The notes under the pieces were generated by a model. It was not told where the DNA came from, ran no database searches, and was given only the letters and a program-made list of their open reading frames with translations. Shown here piece by piece: positions 40,386-50,735 of a stretch of DNA of 64,000 nt (position 1 is the stretch's first letter; each line of letters starts with the position of its first letter). A program made the translations under genes and the position numbers. Location of the stretch: positions 186,001-250,000 of the forward strand of contig NZ_FOWW01000008.1 in the NCBI RefSeq assembly GCF_900115565.1, read 5' to 3'. The DNA is from Amycolatopsis arida. GTDB taxonomy: Bacteria > Actinomycetota > Actinomycetes > Mycobacteriales > Pseudonocardiaceae.

Positions 40386-40826
40386 TCACCACGCGTTGCG
40401 GGCCAGCCAGCGCAGCGCGAGCGGGTAGCCGTCGACGCCGAAACCGACGATGAGGCCGGTGGCGATGTCGGACAGCACGCTGCGGTGCCGGAACTCCTCG
40501 CGTCGGTGCACGTTCGAGATGTGCAACTCGATCATGGGCGTGGTGAGCTGGGCCGCCGCGTCGCGCACGGCGATCGAGTAGTGCGTCCACGCGCCGGCGT
40601 TGAGCACCACCGGAAGCCCACCGTCGGCGGCCTCGTGCAGCCAGCCCACCAGCTCGCCCTCGTGGTCGGTCTGCCGCACCTCCACGCTGATCCCCAGCTC
40701 GGCGCCGGCGCGCTCGCACAGCGCGACCAGGTCGTCGTGCGTCGTCGAGCCGTACACGTCGGGCTCGCGCCGACCCAACCGGCCCAGGTTCGGCCCGTTC
40801 AGGACCAACACCTTGCGTGCGCTCAC
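40386..40826 (-). CDS. aroQ: 3-dehydroquinate dehydratase, type II
   Basis: 146 residues from GTG 40826 with AAGGA upstream; an ATG at 40895 would overlap aroB and lacks conservation. It dehydrates 3-dehydroquinate in the shikimate pathway. Signatures: [21 protein letters not shown] with the catalytic Tyr, [15 protein letters not shown], and [17 protein letters not shown] with the catalytic His. Type II enzymes form dodecamers. It is the last aro gene here, after aroB. Confidence 0.95.
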   Translation of the reverse strand: MSARKVLVLNGPNLGRLGRREPDVYGSTTHDDLVALCERAGAELGISVEVRQTDHEGELVGWLHEAADGGLPVVLNAGAWTHYSIAVRDAAAQLTTPMIELHISNVHRREEFRHRSVLSDIATGLIVGFGVDGYPLALRWLARNAW

Positions 40827-40872
40827 CGCACCGTCCTTCCGTGTCGTCGCCGTGGTCACCGGCCGTTCGGCA

Positions 40873-42625
<1,753 letters not shown>

Positions 42626-42629
<4 letters not shown>

Positions 42630-43813
42630 CACCGCTCCTCGAGTTCCCGCAGGTACCCCTCGGCGTTGCGGCGGGTCTCGGTGAGCGAGTCGCCGCCGAA
42701 CTTCTCCAGCGCGGCGTCGGCGAGCACCAGCGCCACCACCGACTCGAGCACCACGCCGGCCCGCGGCACCGCGCACACGTCCGAGCGCTGGTGGATCGCG
42801 ACGGCCGGCTCACCGGTGGCCACGTCCACCGTGGACAGCGCCCGCGGCACCGTGGAGATCGGCTTCATCGCCACCCGCACCCGCAGTGGCTCACCGTTGG
42901 TGATGCCGCCCTCGAGGCCACCGGCCCGGTTGGACCGCCGGGTGACGCCCTTCGGCCCGGAGCCGGGGTCGATCTCGTCGTGCGCCTGGCTGCCCCACCG
43001 GCGGGCGGTGGTGAAGCCGTCGCCGACCTCGACGCCCTTCATCGCCTGGACACCCATCAGCGCGCCCGCCAGCCGGGCGTCCAACCGCCGGTCCCAGTGC
43101 ACGTGCGAGCCGAGCCCAGGGGGCAGGCCGTAGGTGAGGACCTCGATGACGCCGCCGACGGTGTCGCCCGCTTTCCGCACCGTGTCCACCTCGGCGACCA
43201 TCGCCTCGGTCGCCTCGGCGCCGAACGCACGGACCGGACTCTCGTCGATCGCCGCGAGGTCCTCGGGCCCCGGCAGGGGCCCCTCCGGTGCCCTCGCGCC
43301 ACCGATCGACACCACGTGGCTGATCACCTCGGCGCCCAGCAGCTGCCGCAGGAACACCCTCGCCACCGTGCCGAGCGCGGTGCGGGCGGCGGTCTCCCGC
43401 GCGCTGGCCCGCTCCAGCACTGGACGCGCCTCGGCGAAGCCGTACTTCTGCATGCCCGGGAGGTCGGCGTGCCCGGGCCGAGGCCGGGTGAGCGGCTCGT
43501 TGCGGGCGAGGCCGGCCAGCTCGGCGGGGTCGACCGGGTCGGCCGCCATGACCTTCTCCCACTTGGGCCACTCGGCGTTCTCGATCTGCACCGCGATGGG
43601 TCCGCCCTGGGTGCGGCCGTGCCGCACACCGCCGACGAACTCCACCCGGTCGGTCTCGAAGCCCATCCGCGGGCTGCGGCCGAACCCGAGCCGCCTGCGG
43701 GCGAGCTGCTCGCCCAGGTCGGCGGTGGTGACCTCGACCCCGGCCACCATGCCCTCCAGCACGGCGGCGAGTGCCGGGCCGTGCGACTCACCAGCGGTTA
43801 TCCAGCGCAACAC
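42626..43813 (-). CDS. aroC: Chorismate synthase
   Basis: 395 residues from GTG 43813 (family start [18 protein letters not shown]). It makes chorismate from EPSP and needs reduced FMN. Other signatures: [61 protein letters not shown], and [17 protein letters not shown]. Length is typical of the actinobacterial form. CAGGAT 7 nt before the start may be a leaderless -10. It heads aroC-aroK-aroB-aroQ. Confidence 0.96.
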
Positions 43814-43848
43814 GCCGTCGATCCTGTCACGTGGTCGCCCGCCATCTG

Positions 43849-44544
43849 TCAGCTACCCATGTCCACCTCCAGTTCCGTTCCGGGGAACACCACGGCCAGG
43901 ACCGCGCCGGCGAGCAGCCCCACGCCGTGGGGCACGCCACGTCGCCCACCAGGACCGTCCCGCCGACCGACGACGTGCCGCAGCGTGGCCGCGGCCACCA
44001 GCACCACGCTGACCACCGCGGCCAGGCAGGCCGCCAGCAGCAGCGCCGCCCAACCGCTGGCGCCGAGCGCGGCACCGAGGCTGCCGGCGAGCTTCACGTC
44101 GCCGGCGCCGAGCGCGTCCGGTACGACCACGTGGACCAGCGCGTGCAGCCCGCCGAACACGATCGCCGCCAGCGCCGCCCTGCCGGCGAGGCCCGGTGCG
44201 GGCGCCGCGAGCGCCGCGACGGCCACCGCCGCGCCGAGCACCGGGTACGCCGGCAGGGTCAGCACATCCGGTAACCGCAGGTGCCGGGCGTCGGCCAGCG
44301 CCAGCGGCACGGCGAGTCCGGTGACCGCGAGGGGCACCGGAAGCCACCACGCGGGCCAGCCGCCGGTGAGCCAGCGCAGGGCGACTGCCGACCACAGCAC
44401 GGCCGTGGTCAGCTCGCACCAGCCCACGGGCAGGACGATCGGCACCCGGGAGCGACGCAGCGCCCACCGCCCGGCCCGGCCCACGCCGAGCCCGGCCGCG
44501 GCGAACGCGAGGACCGCGAACGCGATGTCCAGGTGCCAGCTCAC
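43849..44544 (-). CDS. A24-family prepilin peptidase (single-domain)
   Basis: 231 residues from GTG 44544. About seven hydrophobic helices are visible. The two catalytic Asp residues of type IV prepilin peptidases are present: [14 protein letters not shown] and [19 protein letters not shown]. The N-terminal methylase domain with its CxxC is missing, as in many actinobacterial A24 proteins. It would cleave leaders of pilin-like (Tad/Flp) proteins at the membrane. No pilin genes are in the window. It follows the aro genes upstream of aroC, as in relatives. Confidence 0.85.
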   Translation of the reverse strand: MSWHLDIAFAVLAFAAAGLGVGRAGRWALRRSRVPIVLPVGWCELTTAVLWSAVALRWLTGGWPAWWLPVPLAVTGLAVPLALADARHLRLPDVLTLPAYPVLGAAVAVAALAAPAPGLAGRAALAAIVFGGLHALVHVVVPDALGAGDVKLAGSLGAALGASGWAALLLAACLAAVVSVVLVAAATLRHVVGRRDGPGGRRGVPHGVGLLAGAVLAVVFPGTELEVDMGS

Positions 44545-44854
44545 GGGATCCAGAGTGGGAGCGGGACGCGGGAACCGGCAAGGAACGGCCGGGGCGAACG
44601 GAGCCGCCGGTGCGGTCCGGCGGGCAGGACCACGCGGACGGGTGACGGCGGCCGCCGTCACCCGCCGTCGCCGCACCCGGCGAGAGGGGCGACACGACCG
44701 GCGCGAATGACGGGGCGAGGAACAGCCGGCGACAACACATGGCTTCACGTCACCAGCGCGGGTCGGCCGGCTTCCCGGACGTGGGCAGGCGCAAGCTACG
44801 GCGCGGGAGATGGTCGAACAGTCGCTGCGACAGGAGGGTCCCGAGGTAGGGCAG
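44545..44854. other. Spacer with a 26-bp perfect palindrome
   Basis: 310 nt without a gene between the prepilin peptidase start and the SDR remnant. It contains a perfect palindrome at 44639-44664: left arm CGGGTGACGGCGG, right arm its exact complement, no spacer. This is likely a terminator for minus-strand transcription from the SDR region. CACTCT 7 nt before the peptidase GTG is a weak -10 candidate. Confidence 0.6.
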
Positions 44855-45190
44855 TCAGCGCCCGTCACGGCCCGCGCCGTACCGGTGCCGCTGCCCGCTG
44901 GTGCCGACGATGTCGGCGATGTCGGCGATGTCGGCGATGAGCGTGGCGATCTCCGCCGGGTCGGCTGCGCGGCGAAAGCCGCGGAGCAGGGTCCGCCGAG
45001 CGGCCTCGCGGGGACGGTCGTAGTCGGCGATGGCGCCGCCCGTGGCGGTCGCCGCGTCGAGCACGTTGGTGGCGACGGCGCCCGGTTCGACGAGGCAGAC
45101 CACCACGCCGAGGTGCCAGACCTCGTGGCGGAGCGCCTCCGTGTACCGGGCGCGCGCGGCCTTCGACACCGCGGGCAGCGGCTCACCGCG
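44855..45190 (-). pseudogene. C-terminal remnant of a short-chain dehydrogenase/reductase
   Basis: About 110 residues are homologous to the end of SDR enzymes: SKAARARYTEALRHEVWHLG, then VVVCLVEPGAVATNVLDAA. The nucleotide-binding GxxxGxG half and the catalytic Tyr of YxxxK are absent: Pro occupies the Tyr position at the junction. Beyond about 45190 the sequence becomes the Rieske remnant on the other strand. The C-terminus carries an in-frame 9-bp repeat (IADIADIADI). It cannot be an active SDR. Confidence 0.75.
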
Positions 45191-45466
45191 TTGGCTGACA
45201 TCCCGATCGGCGAGACCGCCGCGATCACCACCCTGGACGACCAGGAGATCATCGTGTCGCGGCGGACCGAGACCATGGCGGCGGCGTTCAGCGCCATCCG
45301 CACGCAGCAGGGCTGCAAGGTCCGGCCGGACAGGAGTGCGCTGCGGTGCCCGTGTCACGGCCCCGTGTTCGACGCCCACGGCGGGGCGGTGCGTCAGGGA
45401 CCCTCCACCGAGCCGCTGCCGCCCGTGGCGGCCAGGGTGGACAACGGCGACGTGGTGGCGGGCTGA
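45182..45466 (+). pseudogene. C-terminal remnant of a Rieske [2Fe-2S] protein with lost ligands
   Basis: From LTALADIPIGETAAI to the stop, about 94 residues match actinobacterial Rieske proteins of the secreted ubiquinol-oxidase-like type. The second ligand box CPCHG is intact, but the first box, normally CTHxGC, reads RTQQGC: a Cys and a His ligand are both changed, so no cluster can form. The N-terminal part with a signal peptide is missing. It ends just before a strong bidirectional terminator. Confidence 0.78.
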
Positions 45467-45488
45467 CCGGCCGCCATCCAGGGCGCGG

Positions 45489-45523
45489 CTGATGCTTCCG
45501 TCCCACCAGGACGGAAGCATCAG
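45489..45523. terminator. Perfect 15-bp bidirectional terminator
   Basis: CTGATGCTTCCGTCC (45489-45503) pairs perfectly with 45509-45523 around CACCA. It sits between the plus-strand Rieske remnant and the minus-strand EIIA gene, whose stop is 8 nt away. Confidence 0.85.
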
Positions 45524-45530
45524 TCGGGCG

Positions 45531-45989
45531 TCACGAGCTCCAGGTGAACAGCGGCTCCGCCGGCGTGACCTCGGCACCGGTCCGCGCGCCGGTGACGACG
45601 TCGGGGCTCGCGTCCAGTGCGACCACCGGCACCATCGGCGAGTAGCCGGCGGCCGCCACCGCGTCCGGGTCCCAGCCGACCACCGGCTGCCCGGCCCGCA
45701 CCGACTCGCCCTTCACCACGTGCAGCGTGAAGCCCTCGCCCTTCTGCTTCACCGTATCGATGCCGAGGTGCACCAGCACGGCGCGGCCGTCCTCGGTGGC
45801 GATCACGAACGCGTGCGGGTGCAGGGTGGCCACCGTGCCGTCCACCGGGGCGACCGCGTCCGCGGCACCGCCGGTGGGCCGCACCGCGATGCCGGGCCCC
45901 ACCATCGCCTCGGCGAACACGGGGTCGGGCACCTCGGCCATCGGCACGGTCTCACCGGTCACTGGGCTGCGCACGACCAGTTCCGTCAC
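45531..45989 (-). CDS. crr: PTS system EIIA component, glucose/GlcNAc type
   Basis: 152 residues from GTG 45989 with AGGAGG upstream. EIIA(Glc) accepts phosphate from HPr and passes it to EIIB. The active His is His74 in AVLVHLGIDTVK, supported by His59 in HPHAFVIA; other family motifs are VAPVDGTV and KGEGFTLHV. It lies 37 nt after EIIB on the minus strand, divergent from the regulator-EIIC-HPr genes. In Streptomyces Crr serves the N-acetylglucosamine PTS. Confidence 0.93.
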   Translation of the reverse strand: MTELVVRSPVTGETVPMAEVPDPVFAEAMVGPGIAVRPTGGAADAVAPVDGTVATLHPHAFVIATEDGRAVLVHLGIDTVKQKGEGFTLHVVKGESVRAGQPVVGWDPDAVAAAGYSPMVPVVALDASPDVVTGARTGAEVTPAEPLFTWSS

Positions 45990-46026
45990 GAGCCCTCCTC
46001 GCCGGCGCTCGCCGGAGTCGTACCAC

Positions 46027-46263
46027 TCACAGCAGGTCCTGGATGTCGCTGGCGATGGTGTCGGCCTCGGGCCCGACGACGACCTGGACGACCGATCCCG
46101 CCTTCATCACCCCGTGCGCCCCGGCCTTCTTCAGCTCCGCCTCGTCGACGACCGAGCCGTCCTCCAACTCGCACCGCAGCCGGGTGATGCAGCCCTCGAT
46201 CTCGATGACGTTGTCCGCGCCGCCCAACGCCGCCAGAATCCGTTCCGCCCTGTCGTCCGCCAT
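46027..46263 (-). CDS. PTS system EIIB component, glucose/GlcNAc type
   Basis: 78 residues from ATG 46263 with GAGGAGG 6 nt upstream. The phosphorylated Cys25 lies in the family motif EIEGCITRLRCEL, followed by LKKAGAHGVMKAG and the terminal ASDIQDLL. A free-standing EIIB next to a separate EIIC is the arrangement of Streptomyces NagF/NagE2, so the cluster probably takes up N-acetylglucosamine. It is first on the minus arm of the divergent locus. Confidence 0.93.
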   Translation of the reverse strand: MADDRAERILAALGGADNVIEIEGCITRLRCELEDGSVVDEAELKKAGAHGVMKAGSVVQVVVGPEADTIASDIQDLL

Positions 46264-46359
46264 CGCGGCCTCCTCGTCCTCGTCTCGCCTTCGGCGCACG
46301 CATTACTACGCCGTGCGCCGGTATGCCCGCCACCCCGGAACACGAACCCGTAACGGTGG

Positions 46360-46388
46360 TTGACAGCCCTCGCACGGCGGAGCATCCT
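46360..46388 (+). promoter_or_regulatory. Candidate promoter of the DasR-like regulator - EIIC - HPr operon
   Basis: TTGACA (46360-46365), a perfect -35, is followed after 17 bp by CATCCT (46383-46388), a moderate -10. The dre-like operator begins 14 nt later, where bound repressor would cover the start of transcription. Confidence 0.55.
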
Positions 46389-46401
46389 GCCCCATCAGCG
46401 A

Positions 46402-46415
46402 ATGGTCTAGACCGG
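46402..46415. promoter_or_regulatory. DasR-responsive element (dre)-like operator
   Basis: ATGGTCTAGACCGG contains the perfect palindrome GGTCTAGACC, the core of the Streptomyces dre site (ACTGGTCTAGACCACT). It lies in the divergent gap between the EIIB gene and the GntR regulator, just downstream of the TTGACA promoter, and so may control both arms. Confidence 0.75.
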
Positions 46416-46480
46416 AACGTACCAATGCCGGGGACATGCTGTCGAGCGGGCCTCCTGGCCCGGGAACGGAGGTGCCGGGC

Positions 46481-47263
46481 ATGACCACGAGTCCCGGCGC
46501 GGCCGACCGGGTGGTCGAGGGGCCGACACCGAAACACGCCCAGCTGCGGGAGATCCTGCGCCGCACGGTCGAGAGTGAGCTCCCGCCCGGCGCGGCGATC
46601 CCGTCCGAACGCGAGCTGGCCGAACGTTACGGCGTCTCCCGGCTCACCGTGCGCTCGGCGATCGGCAAACTCGTCGAGGAGGGGCTGCTGACCCGAGTGC
46701 GCGGCAAGGGCACCTTCACCGCCAACCGGCGGATGGAGCTGCAGCTGTACCTGATGTCGTTCACCGACGACATGCGCCGCCGCGGACTGGTCCCGACCAC
46801 CGAGGTGTTGGGCACGACCACCGAGGTCCCACCGACCCCGAACCGCACGGCGCTGGGCCTTGCCGAGGGCGAGCGGGCGTACCGGCTGCGCCGGCTGCGC
46901 CGCGCCGACGGCGTGCCGCTCGCCGTGGAGCGCGGGTGGTACCACGCCGGCCGCGTGCCGGGGCTGTTCGACCTCGACCTCACCGCGTCGCTCTACACCC
47001 AGCTCGCCACCAGGTACGGCATCCGGTTCGACGACGCCCGGCAGACCGTCTGGGCGGAGTCGGCCGACCGTGAGACCGCACGGCTGCTCGGCATCCGCAC
47101 CGGCGGCCCGCTGCTCGTCTTCCGCAGGGTCTCCCGGGTGCGGGGAGCGCCCGTGGAGGACATGACGTCCTGGTACCGGGGTGATCACTACCAGGTGACC
47201 ATGCAGTTGGACCGGAACTCCCCGGATTTCGGCCATCTCGCCAGACATGGAGGTACCCGATGA
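46481..47263 (+). CDS. dasR: GntR/HutC-family regulator, DasR-like
   Basis: 260 residues from ATG 46481 with GGAGG 8 nt upstream; an ATG at 46436 lacks a ribosome binding site. A GntR winged helix (about 17-84: PSERELAERYGVSRLTVRSAIG, cut here to its core) is followed by a UTRA effector domain (about 100-250: AYRLRRLRRADGVPLAVERG, MTSWYRGDHYQVTM). The size and style fit DasR, which senses glucosamine 6-phosphate and represses GlcNAc PTS genes. A dre-like site upstream supports this. Its TGA overlaps the EIIC ATG. Confidence 0.82.
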   Translation: MTTSPGAADRVVEGPTPKHAQLREILRRTVESELPPGAAIPSERELAERYGVSRLTVRSAIGKLVEEGLLTRVRGKGTFTANRRMELQLYLMSFTDDMRRRGLVPTTEVLGTTTEVPPTPNRTALGLAEGERAYRLRRLRRADGVPLAVERGWYHAGRVPGLFDLDLTASLYTQLATRYGIRFDDARQTVWAESADRETARLLGIRTGGPLLVFRRVSRVRGAPVEDMTSWYRGDHYQVTMQLDRNSPDFGHLARHGGTR

Positions 47264-48570
47264 CCGCCACGACAGCCCAGGGGGCGAAGGGGCAGCGGAA
47301 GGGGTTGGCCGGCCTGCAACGCTTCGGCCGCAGCCTGATGCTGCCCATCGCCACCCTGCCCGCGGCCGGCCTGCTGGCCCGGCTCGGCCAGGACGACCTG
47401 CTCGGCAAGGACGGGCTCGGGTGGAACCGCGTCGCCGAGGTCGTGGGCGCGGCGGGCGGTGGCCTGTTCGACTACCTGCCGCTGCTGTTCGCGGTCGGCA
47501 TCGCGGTCGGCTTCGCCCGCAAGGGAGACGGCTCCACGGGTGTCGCCGCGGTGGTCGGCTGGGTCGTGTTCAACAAGGTGGTGCAGGTCTTCGCCCCGGT
47601 CGACGAGATGGAGGGCTTCAAGGAAGGCTGGGTCTTCCGGCCGATCATGTGGCCGTACAGCGTGTTCGGCGGCATCCTCGTCGGCCTGGTCACCGCGGTG
47701 CTCTGGCAGCGCTACCACCGGGTCAAGCTGCCGCCCTACCTCGCCTTCTTCGGCGGCCGCCGGTTCGTGCCGATCATCACCGCGTTCGTGATGGTCTTCC
47801 TCGGCGTGCTCTTCGGTCTGATCTTCCCGGTGTTCGACGCCGGCCTGCAGAACGTCGGCGAGGCGGTGACCGGCTCCGCGGTGGTCGGCGGCGGCATCTA
47901 CGGCGTGCTCAACCGCCTGCTCATCCCGGTCGGCCTGCACCAGCTGCTCAACGTGCCGCTGTGGTTCATCCTCGACGGCGGTGACATCAACAAGTTCTTC
48001 AACGAGAAGGACCCGACCGCCGGGGTCTTCATGGCCGGCTTCTTCCCGATCTTCATGTTCGCCCTGCCGGCCGCGGCGCTGGCGATCTGGCAGACCGCCC
48101 GGCCCAGCCAGAAGAAGGTGGTCGGCGGCATCATGGTCTCGGCGGCGCTGACCTCGTTCCTCACCGGCATCACCGAGCCGATCGAGTTCGCGTTCATGTT
48201 CGTCGCGTTCCCGCTCTACATCATCCACGCGGTGCTCACCGGCCTGTCCCTGGCGATCGTCAACGCGCTGGACATCCATCTCGGGTTCGCCTTCTCCGCC
48301 GGCGCCATCGACTTCGCGCTCAACGCGGGAGCACCGGCCGCCAGCAAGGCGTGGTTGCTGATCCCGATCGGCCTGGTCTACGCGGTGATCTACTACTTCG
48401 TGTTCCGCTGGGTGATCGTCAAGTGGAACCTGCGCACCCCCGGCCGCGAGGACGAGGAGGAGATCATCGCCGCGGAGACCCCTCGCGACCCGAAGACCGG
48501 CAGGTCCTCCGCGGCCGGCACCGCCACCGAGGCGGGCTCGGTGTCCGACGGCGATTCCACCAAGTCCTAG
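47260..48570 (+). CDS. nagE: PTS system EIIC permease, probably N-acetylglucosamine-specific
   Basis: 436 residues from ATG 47260, coupled to the regulator by ATGA. About ten membrane helices form the glucose-superfamily EIIC. Family motifs include RSLMLPIATLPAAGLLARLG, FARKGDGSTGVAAVVG, GLHQLLNVPLWF and the sugar-binding loop FLTGITEPIEFAFMF. No EIIB or EIIA is fused; these are encoded separately on the other arm. The tail after residue 400 is acidic and Ser/Thr-rich. GlcNAc specificity is inferred from the DasR-like regulator and dre site, not from the sequence alone. Confidence 0.9.
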   Translation: MTATTAQGAKGQRKGLAGLQRFGRSLMLPIATLPAAGLLARLGQDDLLGKDGLGWNRVAEVVGAAGGGLFDYLPLLFAVGIAVGFARKGDGSTGVAAVVGWVVFNKVVQVFAPVDEMEGFKEGWVFRPIMWPYSVFGGILVGLVTAVLWQRYHRVKLPPYLAFFGGRRFVPIITAFVMVFLGVLFGLIFPVFDAGLQNVGEAVTGSAVVGGGIYGVLNRLLIPVGLHQLLNVPLWFILDGGDINKFFNEKDPTAGVFMAGFFPIFMFALPAAALAIWQTARPSQKKVVGGIMVSAALTSFLTGITEPIEFAFMFVAFPLYIIHAVLTGLSLAIVNALDIHLGFAFSAGAIDFALNAGAPAASKAWLLIPIGLVYAVIYYFVFRWVIVKWNLRTPGREDEEEIIAAETPRDPKTGRSSAAGTATEAGSVSDGDSTKS

Positions 48571-48598
48571 CCCCATGAACGACACGAAAGGACAGTCC

Positions 48599-48865
48599 AT
48601 GCCGGAGCGACGCGTGACGGTGGCCAGCAAGGTCGGTTTGCACGCCAGGCCCGCGGCGCTGGTCGCCAGGGCGGCCGCCGCCCAGCCGGTCACCGTGCAC
48701 ATCGCCAAGGACGGCGGGACGCCGGTGGCCGCGGGCAGCGTGCTCAACCTGATGACGCTGGGCGCGGGCCACGGCGACGAGGTGCTGATCAGCGCCGAGG
48801 GTGACGGCGCGCAGGCGGCCGTCGACACGGTGGCCGAGCTGGTCGGCACCGACCTCGACGAGTAG
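48599..48865 (+). CDS. ptsH: Phosphocarrier protein HPr
   Basis: 88 residues from ATG 48599 with AAAGGA 8 nt upstream; ATG 48575 has no such signal. HPr relays phosphate from enzyme I to EIIA. The active His15 is in VGLHARPAALV, and the regulatory-site region reads AGSVLNLMTLGA with a Ser at about 47. No ptsI is in the window, so enzyme I is encoded elsewhere. It is the last gene of the plus arm, followed by a strong terminator. Confidence 0.94.
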   Translation: MPERRVTVASKVGLHARPAALVARAAAAQPVTVHIAKDGGTPVAAGSVLNLMTLGAGHGDEVLISAEGDGAQAAVDTVAELVGTDLDE

Positions 48866-48877
48866 TTCCCCCGGTGG

Positions 48878-48922
48878 CCGGGTGGCCCTGTCCTGGTGAC
48901 GCGAGCCGACAGGGTCACCCGG
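48878..48922 (+). terminator. Terminator after ptsH
   Basis: CCGGGTGGCCCTGTC (48878-48892) pairs with GACAGGGTCACCCGG (48908-48922), 15 bp with one G-U pair, around a 15-nt loop. It begins 12 nt after the ptsH stop. Confidence 0.75.
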
Positions 48923-48951
48923 CCCCTCCATGCGTGCCCCAACGCAGCGCC

Positions 48952-48957
48952 TAGGGT
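48952..48957 (+). promoter_or_regulatory. -10 element for a leaderless serine-hydrolase transcript
   Basis: TAGGGT, 6 nt before ATG 48964, with no Shine-Dalgarno that fits better. It lies after the ptsH terminator, so this gene is its own unit. Confidence 0.5.
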
Positions 48958-48963
48958 GGCGGC

Positions 48964-49785
48964 ATGGACAGTGTGCGGTTGATCGACCAGTGGCCGGTGA
49001 CCAACGCGGCGACGGCGGTGATCGCCGCCGACGGCACGGTGCGCGCGGCGCACGGCGACACCGGGCGCCGCTACCCGCTGGCGTCGGTCACGAAGCTGCT
49101 CACCGCCTACACCGCGCTGATCGCCGTCGAGGAGGGCGTGGTCGAGCTCGACACACCCGTGTGGCCCGAGGGCGCCACGATCCGGCACCTGCTCGCGCAC
49201 ACCTCGGGGCTCGGCTTCGACGCGCCGAAGGTGCTGGCCGAGCCGGGTACCCGCCGGCTGTACTCGAACGCCGGCTTCGAGCAGCTCACCGCCGAGTTGG
49301 AGAAGCACTCGGGCATCCCGTTCGCCGACTACCAGGCCGAGGCGCTGCTCGGGCCGCTCGGCATGCGGGGCACCGCGCTCACCGGCTCCCCCGCCGCCGG
49401 GGCGCACTCCACGGTGGACGACCTCGTCCGGTTCGCCGCCGAGCTGCAGCGACCCACCCTGCTCGACCCGCGCACCGTCGCGGAGGCCACCACCGTCGCC
49501 TTCCCCGACCGCGCCGGCGTGCTGCCCGGCTTCGGCCACCAGAAGCCCAACGACTGGGGGCTCGGCTTCGAGATCCGCGACCACAAGAGTCCACATTGGA
49601 CCGGTGCGACCAGCTCACCGCGCACGTTCGGACACTTCGGACAGTCAGGGACGTTCCTCTGGGTGGACCCCGACGCGAGCGCGGCCTGCGTCGTGCTCGC
49701 CGACCGCGACTTCGGGCCGTGGGCGACCGAGGCGTGGCCGCCGTTCACCGACGCCGTGCTCGCCGAGCTGCGCGGTCAGGGCTGA
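48964..49785 (+). CDS. Serine hydrolase of the beta-lactamase/penicillin-binding (class C-like) family
   Basis: 273 residues from ATG 48964. The three active-site elements are present: Ser41-V-T-Lys44 (SxxK), Tyr100-S-Asn102 (YxN) and HFGQSG (HxG) near residue 220. The motif HLLAHTSGLGF is typical of the family. There is no signal peptide, so it should be cytosolic and is more likely an esterase or peptidase than a beta-lactamase. It overlaps the convergent dehydrogenase gene by 10 nt. Confidence 0.85.
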   Translation: MDSVRLIDQWPVTNAATAVIAADGTVRAAHGDTGRRYPLASVTKLLTAYTALIAVEEGVVELDTPVWPEGATIRHLLAHTSGLGFDAPKVLAEPGTRRLYSNAGFEQLTAELEKHSGIPFADYQAEALLGPLGMRGTALTGSPAAGAHSTVDDLVRFAAELQRPTLLDPRTVAEATTVAFPDRAGVLPGFGHQKPNDWGLGFEIRDHKSPHWTGATSSPRTFGHFGQSGTFLWVDPDASAACVVLADRDFGPWATEAWPPFTDAVLAELRGQG

Positions 49786-50723
49786 ACCAGCACTCGGACC
49801 GGGGCACCGGCCCGGTAGGCCGCGATGTCTGCCACCGCGTCCCGGTAGAACACCTCGTACTCGGTGTCGGTGACGTAGCCGACGTGCGGGGTGAGCACGG
49901 TGTTCGGCAGGGTGCGCAGCGGGTGGTCGGCCGGCAGCGGCTCGGCGTCGTAGACGTCGAGCGCCGCGCAGCGGATCGCGCCCCGGCGCAGCGCGTCCAC
50001 CAGCGCCGGCTCGTCCACGACCGGCCCGCGGGAGGTGTTCACCAGTACCGCGCCGGGTTTCATCGCGGCCAGCTCCGCCGCCCCGACCAGACCACGGGTG
50101 CGCTCGCTGAGGACCAGGTGCACCGAGAGCACGTCGGACCGGGCGAAGAGCTCCTCCCTGGACACCGCGGTGACGCCGTGCTCGGCGGCGCGGTCGGCGG
50201 TGAGGTGCTGGCTCCAGGCGACCGTGCTCATGCCGAAGGCCTGCCCGATCGTCGCGACCCTGGACCCGAGCCGGCCCAACCCGAGCAGGCCGAGCGTGCG
50301 GCCGTGCAGCCCCATGCCGACCGTGCGCTGCCAACCGCCCTCGCGCATCGCGCGCTCCTCCACGGTCAGGTTGCGGGCGGCCGCCAGGATCAGCGCCCAG
50401 GTGTGCTCGGCGGTCGGCTCGGGCAGGTAGCCGGTGCCGCACACGACGACGCCGTGCCGGGCCGCCGCGGCCAGGTCGATCGCCGCGTTGCGGTGCCCGG
50501 TGCTCACCAGCAGTCGCAGGTCGGGCAACCGGGCCAGCAGCTCCGCCGGGAACGGGGTGCGCTCCCGCATGGCCACCACCACCTCGTGACCGGCCAGCCG
50601 CCGGACCAGCTCGTCGCGGTCGGCGACGTGCTCGGTGAACACCGTGATCTCGGCGTCGAGCACCGACCAGTCGGCGAAGCGCAGCGCGACGTTCTGGTAG
50701 TCGTCCAGGATGGCGATCTTCAT
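49776..50723 (-). CDS. D-2-hydroxyacid dehydrogenase
   Basis: 315 residues from ATG 50723. The NAD(P)-binding motif is LGLLGLGRLGSRVA (GxGxxG). Catalytic residues: Arg in VNTSRGPVVDE, Glu in DVYDAEPLP and His in TPHVGYVTD. The N-terminal substrate domain starts MKIAILDDYQNVAL, as in the D-3-phosphoglycerate dehydrogenase-like subgroup. The substrate is unknown. Its TAGCGT -10 overlaps the stop of the GrpB gene upstream, so transcription is probably independent and leaderless. Confidence 0.88.
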   Translation of the reverse strand: MKIAILDDYQNVALRFADWSVLDAEITVFTEHVADRDELVRRLAGHEVVVAMRERTPFPAELLARLPDLRLLVSTGHRNAAIDLAAAARHGVVVCGTGYLPEPTAEHTWALILAAARNLTVEERAMREGGWQRTVGMGLHGRTLGLLGLGRLGSRVATIGQAFGMSTVAWSQHLTADRAAEHGVTAVSREELFARSDVLSVHLVLSERTRGLVGAAELAAMKPGAVLVNTSRGPVVDEPALVDALRRGAIRCAALDVYDAEPLPADHPLRTLPNTVLTPHVGYVTDTEYEVFYRDAVADIAAYRAGAPVRVLVQP

Positions 50724-50729
50724 GCCGCC

Positions 50730-50735
50730 ACGCTA
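50730..50735 (-). promoter_or_regulatory. -10 element for a leaderless D-2-hydroxyacid dehydrogenase transcript
   Basis: TAGCGT on the minus strand, 6 nt before ATG 50723. Its first three bases are the TAG stop of the GrpB gene. Confidence 0.45.

Noticed and set aside
44639..44664. Insertion-sequence terminal repeat or attachment site
   Set aside because: The palindrome is single, has no partner copy or flanking direct repeat, and no transposase or integrase is encoded nearby; a terminator role is simpler.
48964..49785. Beta-lactamase resistance gene
   Set aside because: SxxK, YxN and HxG are present, but there is no signal peptide and these motifs are shared with cytosolic esterases and peptidases of the family.
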